A stretch of 64,000 nt of DNA from Hydrocarboniclastica marina. GTDB taxonomy: Bacteria; Pseudomonadota; Gammaproteobacteria; Pseudomonadales; Oleiphilaceae. The stretch is taken from the NCBI RefSeq assembly GCF_004851605.1, contig NZ_CP031093.1, forward strand, positions 620,001 through 684,000, written 5' to 3'. A model generated the notes under the pieces. That model was given only the letters and a program-made list of their open reading frames with translations. It did no database searches and was not told where the DNA came from. The translations under genes were made by a program, and so were the position numbers. Below are positions 43,719-51,302 of the stretch, piece after piece; positions within the stretch are counted from its first letter, which is position 1; each line of letters starts with the position of its first letter.

Positions 43719-45530
43719 GTGATTGAGAAACTCCGTAATATCGCCATTATCGCCCACGTTGACCATGGCAAGACGACCCTGGTTGACAAACTTCTCCAGC
43801 AATCCGGCACCCTTGACCGTAAGTCTTCCGGGACCGAGCGCGTCATGGACTCAAACGATCAGGAGAAGGAACGCGGCATTACGATCCTGGCGAAAAATAC
43901 GGCGATCAGTTGGAACGACTACCGTATCAATATTGTCGACACCCCGGGCCACGCCGATTTTGGTGGCGAGGTGGAGCGGGTCATGTCAATGGTTGACTCG
44001 GTTCTGCTGCTGGTGGACGCCGTCGACGGCCCCATGCCGCAGACGCGCTTTGTAACCCAGAAAGCGTTCGACAGCGGTCTTCGGCCGATCCTCGTGGTGA
44101 ACAAGGTCGACCGTCCCGGTGCTCGTCCGGACTGGGTGATCGGCGAGGTTTTCGACCTGTTCGACTCTCTGGGTGCAACCGAGGAGCAACTGGATTTCCC
44201 GGTCATCTATGCGTCGGCCCTCAACGGCATTGCAGGCATGGACGTGAACGAAATGGCGGAAGACATGACGCCACTGTTCCAGATGATCGTCGACAATGTG
44301 CCCGTACCCAATGTTGACCGCGAAGGTCCGCTGCAGATGCAGGTTTCTTCCCTCGATTATGACCCTTACGTCGGGGTTATCGGAATCGGCCGAATCAAGC
44401 GCGGCAAGATGATTGCAGGCAAGCCTGTCGCTATCGTCGACCGGGACGGTAACAAGCGCAACGGCAGGATACTGGAAATAAAGGGCTATAACGGGCTCGA
44501 CCGCGTTTCCGTACCGGAGGCCAGCGCCGGCGACATCGTCTGCATCACCGGTATTGATGAGCTCTTTATCTCAGATACAATCTGCGCCCCTGACACGCCT
44601 GAGGCTATGCCCCCTTTGACCGTCGACGAGCCGACCGTGACCATGACATTCCAGGTCAACGACTCGCCGTTCGCTGGCCGGGATGGCAAGTTTGTCACCA
44701 GTCGCAATATCCGCGAGAGGCTCGATCAGGAGCTCCTGCACAATGTTGCGTTGCGCGTGGAGCAGGGCGAATCAGCCGAGAAGTTTGTGGTCTCCGGTCG
44801 CGGTGAGCTGCACCTGTCGGTACTGATCGAGAACATGCGCCGGGAAGGTTTCGAGCTGGGCGTGTCTCGTCCCGAGGTCGTGACCCGGGAAGTCAACGGC
44901 GAGAAAGAAGAGCCGTACGAGATGGTGGTTGCGGACGTTGAAGAGCAGCACCAGGGCGCACTGATGGAAGAAATGGGTTACCGCCGTGCTGAGATCAAGA
45001 ACATGGTGCCGGACGGTCGTGGCCGGGTGCGTATGGACTTCATCATGCCGGCACGGGGGCTGATCGGCTTCCGGTCAACCTTCCTGACCATGACGTCCGG
45101 CTCCGGGATACTGACCCACATCTTTGACCATTGGGGACCCGTTAAGGGCGGCGCCATCGAGCACCGCAAGAACGGTGTTCTGGTGTCCATGGTCAATGGC
45201 AAGGCGCTGGGCTATTCCCTCTTTACACTGCAGGAGCGCGGCCGCCTGATGATCACGCCGGGCACCGAGATCTACGAAGGTATGATCATCGGTATCCACA
45301 ACCGGGACAACGATCTGGTTGTCAACGCTACAAAAGGCAAGCAGCTGACCAACGTGCGGGCCTCCGGTACGGATGAGAACATCGTGCTCACCCCGGCCAT
45401 TCGCATGACGCTGGAGCAGGCTCTGGAGTTTATCGACGATGACGAGCTGGTCGAGGTAACGCCAGCCCACATTCGCGTGCGTAAAAAGCTCCTCACGGAA
45501 AATCTGCGTAAGCGCGCCAATAAGGGCTGA
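43719..45530 (+). CDS. typA: Translational GTPase TypA/BipA
   Basis: A 603-residue GTPase from the GTG at 43719, which reproduces the family start [20 protein letters not shown]; an earlier in-frame GTG at 43701 would add six residues. G motifs are visible: AHVDHGKTT (G1), DTPGHADF (G3), NKVDRP (G4). Domain 2, two EF-G-like domains and the TypA C-terminal domain ([20 protein letters not shown]) follow. It binds ribosomes in stress and cold-related 50S assembly. A strong terminator follows. Confidence 0.96.
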   Translation: MIEKLRNIAIIAHVDHGKTTLVDKLLQQSGTLDRKSSGTERVMDSNDQEKERGITILAKNTAISWNDYRINIVDTPGHADFGGEVERVMSMVDSVLLLVDAVDGPMPQTRFVTQKAFDSGLRPILVVNKVDRPGARPDWVIGEVFDLFDSLGATEEQLDFPVIYASALNGIAGMDVNEMAEDMTPLFQMIVDNVPVPNVDREGPLQMQVSSLDYDPYVGVIGIGRIKRGKMIAGKPVAIVDRDGNKRNGRILEIKGYNGLDRVSVPEASAGDIVCITGIDELFISDTICAPDTPEAMPPLTVDEPTVTMTFQVNDSPFAGRDGKFVTSRNIRERLDQELLHNVALRVEQGESAEKFVVSGRGELHLSVLIENMRREGFELGVSRPEVVTREVNGEKEEPYEMVVADVEEQHQGALMEEMGYRRAEIKNMVPDGRGRVRMDFIMPARGLIGFRSTFLTMTSGSGILTHIFDHWGPVKGGAIEHRKNGVLVSMVNGKALGYSLFTLQERGRLMITPGTEIYEGMIIGIHNRDNDLVVNATKGKQLTNVRASGTDENIVLTPAIRMTLEQALEFIDDDELVEVTPAHIRVRKKLLTENLRKRANKG

Positions 45531-45570
45531 TATTCAAAGGCCCTGACTGGTAGCAAGAAGTGTTTCTGCT

Positions 45571-45605
45571 AAACCCGCCCTGATCTTCGATCACGGCGGG
45601 TTTTC
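45571..45605 (+). terminator. Rho-independent terminator after typA
   Basis: AACCCGCC with an inner TGATC / GATCA helix around a TTC loop, then GGCGGGTT and TTCTG. A long, nearly perfect stem 40 bp after typA. Confidence 0.9.
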
Positions 45606-45699
45606 TGTTTGAAAAGGGACGCTTCGGGCCGGGGCTTTCAACGTCTTATAGATTCCATTAGAGTGCGGAGAGGCCGCAACGACAAGGATTCATACCGCC

Positions 45700-46668
45700 G
45701 TGCTAACGCTATTTCCAGAGATAAACTGTTTTGCGACCCACCGGCTGGATGTTGGGGATGGCCATGAAATCCATATAGAAGAGGCCGGTAATCCCGACGG
45801 TATTCCCGTGCTCTTTGTCCACGGCGGCCCGGGCAGCGGGTGTGAAGATTACCACCGCCGCTTTTTCGATGCGGAACGATACCACATCATTCTCTTTGAC
45901 CAGCGTGGAGCCGGGCGGTCCACGCCGCTGGCGTCGCTGGCGGCCAATACAACCCAGCATCTTATCGCAGACATGGAAAGCATAAGACAGTTGCTGGGCA
46001 TTGACCGCTGGCTTCTGTTCGGTGGCAGTTGGGGCTCGACCCTGAGCCTGGTCTATGCTCAGGAATACCCCGAGCGCACGCTGGGATTGATCCTCCGGGG
46101 CATTTTTCTATGCCGACCAGAGGACTTCCACTGGTTCTACCAGGACGGCGCCAGCCGCGTTTTCCCCGACTACTGGGAAGACTTCATTGCGCCCATACCT
46201 GCCGATGAGCGCGGTGATCTCATGGCGGCGTATCACCGCCGACTGACCAGTGAAAATGAGCTGGAACAGATTCAGGCCGCCAAGGCGTGGTCCATCTGGG
46301 AAGGGCGGTGCGCCACCCTGCAGCCGAATCCCAAAGTGGTCGAACGTTTCGGGCATCCGCATACTGCCATTTCCCTGGCGCGGATCGAGTGCCACTACTT
46401 TATGAATCAGGCTTTTCTGGAACCGAATCAGATTGTTGCGCAGGCGCATCGGCTACAGGATATTCCTGGGATCATTGTCCACGGCCGATACGACATGGTT
46501 TGCCCTCTGGACAACGCGGTCGCGCTCTACGAAGCCTGGCCCGGGGCTGAACTGATCATTATCCGCGAGGCCGGTCATGCAGCGAGCGAGCCGGGCATTG
46601 TCGATGCCCTCGTCCGTGCGGCAGACACCATGAGCGAACGTTTCGGGCCAGAGTTCTCATTGTCGTGA
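45700..46668 (+). CDS. pip: Proline iminopeptidase
   Basis: A 322-residue alpha/beta-hydrolase of the S33 family that removes N-terminal proline from peptides. The oxyanion HGGPGSG motif, the nucleophile serine in GGSWGS, the Asp in GRYDMVCP and the His in AGHAASEPG form the full catalytic set. It starts at a GTG (45700); a possible AAGGA lies farther upstream than usual. dtd follows after 43 bp, probably in the same transcript. Confidence 0.93.
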   Translation: MLTLFPEINCFATHRLDVGDGHEIHIEEAGNPDGIPVLFVHGGPGSGCEDYHRRFFDAERYHIILFDQRGAGRSTPLASLAANTTQHLIADMESIRQLLGIDRWLLFGGSWGSTLSLVYAQEYPERTLGLILRGIFLCRPEDFHWFYQDGASRVFPDYWEDFIAPIPADERGDLMAAYHRRLTSENELEQIQAAKAWSIWEGRCATLQPNPKVVERFGHPHTAISLARIECHYFMNQAFLEPNQIVAQAHRLQDIPGIIVHGRYDMVCPLDNAVALYEAWPGAELIIIREAGHAASEPGIVDALVRAADTMSERFGPEFSLS

Positions 46669-46711
46669 CTGGATCTTCACTGCCGCATGAGATGCTGCTG
46701 GTGCCAGTCCA

Positions 46712-47155
46712 ATGAAGGGGCTTCTGCAACGGGTCAGTTCTGCAAGCGTCGAAGTCGCAGGTAAGCGTATTGCTGCCATTGGCCCTGGGTTGCTGGTTTT
46801 TCTGGGCGTCGAGCGAGACGACGCCAAAGCGCAGGTTGATACACTGCTAAACCGCATCCTTTGCTACCGCTTGTTCGCCGATGAGTCTGGGCGAATGAAC
46901 CTCAGTGTTCAGGACTGTGAAGGCGCGCTCCTGGTCGTGCCTCAGTTTACGCTCGCTGCAGACACCCGGCGTGGCCGACGGCCAAGTTTCAGCCCTGCCG
47001 CCGACCCGGCCACTAGCGAGCGCCTGTTTCAAGACTTCCTGCAGTCGGCCGGCCAGGTGCTCCCACCCGCACGCCTTCAAAGTGGCCAGTTCGGTGCTGA
47101 CATGCAGGTCTCACTCGTAAATAACGGCCCCGTGACCTTCCTGCTTGAAAGCTAA
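46712..47155 (+). CDS. dtd: D-aminoacyl-tRNA deacylase (Ser77 replaced by Pro)
   Basis: A 147-residue DTD, which hydrolyses D-amino acids from mischarged tRNA, acting as a dimer. The C-terminal cis-proline motif NNGPVTFLLE and RPSFSPAADP are conserved. The usual SQFTL motif reads PQFTL here: residue 77, Ser in E. coli DTD, is Pro, while Gln78, Phe79 and Thr80 are kept. The codon is CCT, one base from TCT. It could be tolerated or could lower activity. Confidence 0.9.
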   Translation: MKGLLQRVSSASVEVAGKRIAAIGPGLLVFLGVERDDAKAQVDTLLNRILCYRLFADESGRMNLSVQDCEGALLVVPQFTLAADTRRGRRPSFSPAADPATSERLFQDFLQSAGQVLPPARLQSGQFGADMQVSLVNNGPVTFLLES

Positions 47156-47808
47156 GTTTTCGCCCCGCCACGGCACCGCAAACCACATCGCCTTCTTTGT
47201 AACCGCTCTGTAATGTAAGCCTGATTTAATCAGCGCCAACTTGATAGGACTGCTTCAGCACTGTCCTGCGACTTTTTGGTGCAGGGCCGGGCTGAGCCGA
47301 AGCCCACAGGGGCCAACGCTTTAGACCAACGTCAAGTAGCTATGCGCCGAGGTTGTGCTAACGTGCACTAGGGTGGAACGTTGTCGGAAAGTTAATAATG
47401 GGCTGGTTGTAGCCAACTATCTGAGTTGCTTAAGAAATAAGTATTTCGGCGCGACTATTGATTGCTCCGGCTTCAGCAAAGTTGGAATGACAGTTACAAA
47501 AAATCACCTGTCTGATTTGCAATACTCCGAATCCTGTATTAAAACGTACTTATCATTAAAAACTTTAACTAGCGGGCGTAACTGATTGATAAAAGGTTGG
47601 CGATAGTTTGATGCTATCGCCTGGTGAAACCTGAAGATGGCCATGGCATGAATTGCTGATCCATCATTCAGCTCCAGTAACCTTTGCAAATAGTAATACT
47701 TGTGACATATTTCCAACCGATTGGACTCACTTGTGCGTTCGATAAAGAAAAACAACGGGTTGAACCCGCGGCCAAACCTGAGCTAACTCAAAGAAGGAAG
47801 ACGTAAAA
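47156..47808. other. 653-bp gap between dtd and the porin gene
   Basis: No supported gene. The middle (about 47400-47760) is clearly more AT-rich than the flanks. A 76-codon open frame at 47355 lacks codon bias and a family match. The region probably holds the porin promoter and a long leader; I could not fix a promoter with confidence. Confidence 0.5.
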
Positions 47809-48846
47809 ATGAAAAAGACTCTACTCGCTACGGCCATCGCTGCTGTCGCTTTTTCCGGTTCTGTAATGGCACAGACCTCCGGCACAGCTCCGAGCGCTGA
47901 CAGCCGCGCGGATGAACTGGCGGCACGCATCGACTCGATGCCCGAAGTTTACGGCAACATTCAGTTCGCAGTTGTACACCAGAATGTTGAGGACGGTAGC
48001 TCATCGATCGGTCATTACGACAACGGTTCAACCATCGGTGTAAAGCACAGCCACCAGATCACCTCGGGACTGGAAGGTTTTTTCAAAGCTGAGCTGGAAT
48101 TTAATGCCGACGACAAAGCCGACAATGATGGCCTGAACGCGTTTGACGAAGCTTATATTGGTGTCAGGGGAGATCAATTCGGTCAGCTGTGGGTGGGTTC
48201 CGATGACTCCACCTATGAGCGTGCGATTGACGAAATTGCCAACTACTTCGAATACGCTGCTATGAATATCGGTGGTTCTTACGAGACAGGTGAAGGCGAC
48301 CTGATCCAGTACATGACCCCTTCATTCAGCGGTTTGAAGTTGCACGCAGCAGTACAGTTCAACGGTGACGGCGACGCCCGCACCGGCGGCGAAAAGAGCT
48401 ACCCCTACCAGATCGCCGCGACCTACGAAATAGATGCCCTTGAGCTGGCTGTGGCGATGGACTCGAACGACGGTAACACCACGTACTCCAAGTCTGTGCC
48501 GTCGAACAGCAATGAGAATACCTACGGCCTGCGTGCCAGCTACGACCTGGATGACCTGCGTATCACCGGTCAATATCAGACTCGTGGCGACTTTTACGAC
48601 TCATATGGCGTTTTTGCTGCATACAGCATGGGGCCCAACGTTTTCGCTGCTGCTGTAGAGCAGATCAGCTATGACGAAGCTGACGAAGTCGATGGAACCG
48701 TCCTGACGGTTCAGGCGCTGCACAACCTGTCCAGCAACATGTACCTGTATGTTGAAGGCTACTACGGAACGGGCGACGATGACTTCGCCGGCACTGGCTC
48801 AGACGGTGCGCAAGATGTCGCTGTCGGTGGTGTCTACTACTTCTAA
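47809..48846 (+). CDS. Outer-membrane porin, Gram-negative trimeric type
   Basis: A 345-residue protein with a signal peptide (MKKTLLATAIAAVAFSGSVM, cut after AQ or MA), alternating beta-strand pattern (YGNIQFAVVHQNVEDGSSSI, GLEGFFKAELEFNADDKADN, LRITGQYQTRGDFYDSYGV) and a C-terminal Phe (VAVGGVYYF) for BAM recognition, all typical of general porins. Acidic loops suggest some cation preference, an inference. A GAAGGAAGA Shine-Dalgarno region precedes the ATG, and a strong terminator follows. Confidence 0.9.
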   Translation: MKKTLLATAIAAVAFSGSVMAQTSGTAPSADSRADELAARIDSMPEVYGNIQFAVVHQNVEDGSSSIGHYDNGSTIGVKHSHQITSGLEGFFKAELEFNADDKADNDGLNAFDEAYIGVRGDQFGQLWVGSDDSTYERAIDEIANYFEYAAMNIGGSYETGEGDLIQYMTPSFSGLKLHAAVQFNGDGDARTGGEKSYPYQIAATYEIDALELAVAMDSNDGNTTYSKSVPSNSNENTYGLRASYDLDDLRITGQYQTRGDFYDSYGVFAAYSMGPNVFAAAVEQISYDEADEVDGTVLTVQALHNLSSNMYLYVEGYYGTGDDDFAGTGSDGAQDVAVGGVYYF

Positions 48847-48885
48847 TCTGAGGCTTCGGCCCAGAACAGACGTAGTCTGAAGAGA

Positions 48886-48916
48886 AACCGCTGCCCCTCG
48901 GGGCGGCGGTTTTTTA
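48886..48916 (+). terminator. Rho-independent terminator after the porin gene
   Basis: AACCGC-T-GCCCC, loop TC, GGGGC-G-GCGGTT, then a T run. It lies 40 bp after the porin stop. Confidence 0.9.
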
Positions 48917-48948
48917 TTGGTCGGTTTAAAGTGCAGAGAGGAGAAGAG

Positions 48949-49830
48949 ATGGCGCGCGAGCAGGAAGTTAAGTTGAGTGTGCTGGGCCAAAACTGGACCG
49001 CTATCGAAGGGTGGCTTGCCCTGTCTGCAGCAGCGCCGGTAGCCACCGATACGCTCAGGAACACCTACTTTGATACCGCTGACGGCCTACTGAATCAGCA
49101 GCGAATCGCCCTCCGGATCCGCCAGGCCGATGGGTCGTGGACGCAGACTCTCAAAACCAAGGGCGCGACTGCCCGCGGCGTTCATGATCGCCAGGAGTGG
49201 GACTGGCCGGTTAGGGGCCTGGCGCTCGATTTCGAGGCTCTGGGCAGTTCCCCGATCGCCAGAATCGCTGAGCAGGGAGCACTGCAACCCGTGTTTTCGA
49301 CGGATTTTGAGCGTAAAACCTGGCTCTGGCGCGACGGCAACGATGAGGTCGAAGTGGCTTTGGACCGCGGGGCTGTCAGGGCTGGCGTGCAGCAAGCACC
49401 CCTGTTTGAAGTGGAACTGGAGCTCAAAGGCGGCAGCGCTCTAAGGTTAATGGAGCAGGCCCAGTCCCTTAGTGAGAAATGCGCGGTTTTTCTGAACCCG
49501 GTGAGCAAGGCCGAGCAGGGTTACTGGTTGGCTGGGCTCTATCAACCGTCCACGGCTGTGGTTAAGGACGAGCCGCCCCTGGATGTCTGGTTTCGAGCCC
49601 TGGGCTATTTTTGGCTGACCGGCAGGGCAGAGTTTTTGTCCTGTGCAACAGAATCACTGGCGCGTGTGCGCGAAGATACAGATATGCAGAGCCTGCTTGA
49701 CCCCCAGCGGTGGCGGCGGCTGGAAACATTCCTCTCCGGCTTGGTCGCCGGCACTCCTGAGAATGTGCGGGCCCAGCTTTTGGCTGAACCGGTTCTGGGT
49801 CAGTGTCAGCTTGCGCTGGCCCGTGGATAG
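48949..49830 (+). CDS. CYTH-domain triphosphatase, YgiF-like
   Basis: A 293-residue CYTH-fold protein from the ATG at 48949, with AGAGGAGAAG as ribosome binding site. The metal/phosphate ExExK motif is E4-Q-E6-V-K8, and basic tunnel residues follow (RIALRIRQADG, TQTLKTKG). Residues from about 200 are helical and may be a reduced CHAD-like part. E. coli YgiF is an inorganic triphosphatase whose gene is directly upstream of glnE; here a channel gene on the other strand separates them. Confidence 0.85.
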   Translation: MAREQEVKLSVLGQNWTAIEGWLALSAAAPVATDTLRNTYFDTADGLLNQQRIALRIRQADGSWTQTLKTKGATARGVHDRQEWDWPVRGLALDFEALGSSPIARIAEQGALQPVFSTDFERKTWLWRDGNDEVEVALDRGAVRAGVQQAPLFEVELELKGGSALRLMEQAQSLSEKCAVFLNPVSKAEQGYWLAGLYQPSTAVVKDEPPLDVWFRALGYFWLTGRAEFLSCATESLARVREDTDMQSLLDPQRWRRLETFLSGLVAGTPENVRAQLLAEPVLGQCQLALARG

Positions 49831-49867
49831 GAAAGGCAAAGAGACGCCCAATCGCAGCCGCTGGCGT

Positions 49868-49956
49868 TGTAGGGTGGGCACCGCCCACCAAGTGTGCCGG
49901 ATCGGCTGGACCAAACTGTGTTGCAGTTGGCCTGGTGCGCGATGCGGCACCCTACG
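49868..49956. repeat. 89-bp element with terminal inverted repeats
   Basis: GTAGGGTG (49869-49876) at one end and CACCCTAC (49948-49955) at the other, with an internal GGTGGGCACCGCCCACC hairpin. It fills the gap between two convergent genes, has no coding capacity and looks like a small intergenic repeat. Copy number in the genome is unknown. Confidence 0.5.
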
Positions 49957-50011
49957 AGCGAGCTGTGGGCGTTACAAGCCGATTCACCCTTTGCTCTATA
50001 AAACTCCGGTC

Positions 50012-51172
50012 TTAACGAGAAATCTCAGCTATGGGTGCTTTTTCTTCCGTGCCGTGCCATTTGCGAATAAACCCGCGGTAAAGTTCCAGTGCCTGCTCCA
50101 TGTCCGCGTCGGTCGGGGGTGTGCCGGTTCTTACCAAAACGATCAAGCCAATGCCGGTCACTTCTTCATTGGCTGGCGGGTGGCAGACAACTTCCCTATC
50201 CTCGGATATATAGGCCAGCGCGGTACCGTAGTCAGCCCGGATGAGCGCACAGACGATATCTGACCAGGTCAGGCCTTTGAGCGCGACGGTGTATCGGTGC
50301 GCGTGGTCGTTTTCCTGGTTGAAAAGATCTTCCAGCACTTTCTCGGAGCCCGGTGCTACCAGAGCGCGTACAAGAATTTCGGGGTAAGTCCTGACGGGAC
50401 GAAGGACCGAGCCGACTTTCAGGCGGCCGAAACGTTCACGGTTATCATCGCGCACGCACTCCACCACGACGCGAGAGGCAAGTTGGAATTCGCTCAGGCG
50501 GTGGACGATGTCAAAGGTCAGGCTGTCGGATATCGGATCGGCCTCATCATAGGCCAGCACAATAATATGTCGGGCATCGGCTGCGTAGACTGACTTCAGA
50601 TCTTCAGGATTGTCCCCCGTACCCTGGTATTGGGTGACGCCGAGATCGGACAGTCCCCGGGGTAGACCCTGGGGGAAACGGCTGGTCAGAATCTGGACGG
50701 GCGTCGAGCGGTACTCGTCAGTCGCCCGGAGCTGTCTGATCACGCGGCTGAAATACTGAACGCTGCCATCCTGGGGCGCATTGATGAAAACGATGTGATT
50801 TTTCATGGGAAATCTCCATTGGCCCGTGCGGATGCGCTCTCTGCGATAAAAACGGAATTCAACGTAGTCGCTGACTATCAGCGCGACAATGGTAATAGCG
50901 CCGACGTAGATCAATAGGATTGTCGCCAAACGTCCAGCCAGCGTTACGGGCGTAATGTCTCCGTACCCGACCGTCATCAAGGTGGTCAAGGAAAGCCACA
51001 CGGCATCCAGCAGGGGCAGGCCTTCAAGCACGACCATCAAGCCCATATGGAGCAGGACCGCGAAGAGCAGGATTGCGAGCAGCCGGCGGATCCGGCCCTT
51101 GACGACACGGCTGGCGGGCAGTTCGCCGACATGGCCGTCGCCGATCATCAGGTTGCTCTTGCGGTTGAGCAT
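50012..51172 (-). CDS. Two-TM potassium channel with RCK/TrkA-N domain
   Basis: A 386-residue protein: TM1 (about 29-50, LAILLFAVLLHMGLMVVLEG), pore with the K+ selectivity filter TVGYGD, TM2 (about 84-106, IYVGAITIVALIVSDYVEF), then a cytoplasmic RCK-like region (about 120-386, KNHIVFINAPQDGSVQYF, ARHIIVLAYDEADPISDSL). This is a ligand-gated potassium channel architecture. The ligand is unknown. It is on the minus strand between the CYTH gene and glnE. Confidence 0.85.
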   Translation of the reverse strand: MLNRKSNLMIGDGHVGELPASRVVKGRIRRLLAILLFAVLLHMGLMVVLEGLPLLDAVWLSLTTLMTVGYGDITPVTLAGRLATILLIYVGAITIVALIVSDYVEFRFYRRERIRTGQWRFPMKNHIVFINAPQDGSVQYFSRVIRQLRATDEYRSTPVQILTSRFPQGLPRGLSDLGVTQYQGTGDNPEDLKSVYAADARHIIVLAYDEADPISDSLTFDIVHRLSEFQLASRVVVECVRDDNRERFGRLKVGSVLRPVRTYPEILVRALVAPGSEKVLEDLFNQENDHAHRYTVALKGLTWSDIVCALIRADYGTALAYISEDREVVCHPPANEEVTGIGLIVLVRTGTPPTDADMEQALELYRGFIRKWHGTEEKAPIAEISR

Positions 51173-51302
51173 GAGGAAATGATCCTTGGATGGAGCGGCG
51201 TCGCCGCTTCGGTGTGCGCCAGCTTATGGTAATCTCGTGGCAGTGTTAATTAAAGGCAGGGCAGCCGCCGGTGCTGCTGGCGAGAACAGGAACAGCATAC
51301 TT

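Noticed and set aside
47355-47585. 76-codon open frame in the dtd-porin gap
   Set aside because: It has no ribosome binding site of note, unusual composition and no recognisable family; the region is AT-rich and probably regulatory.
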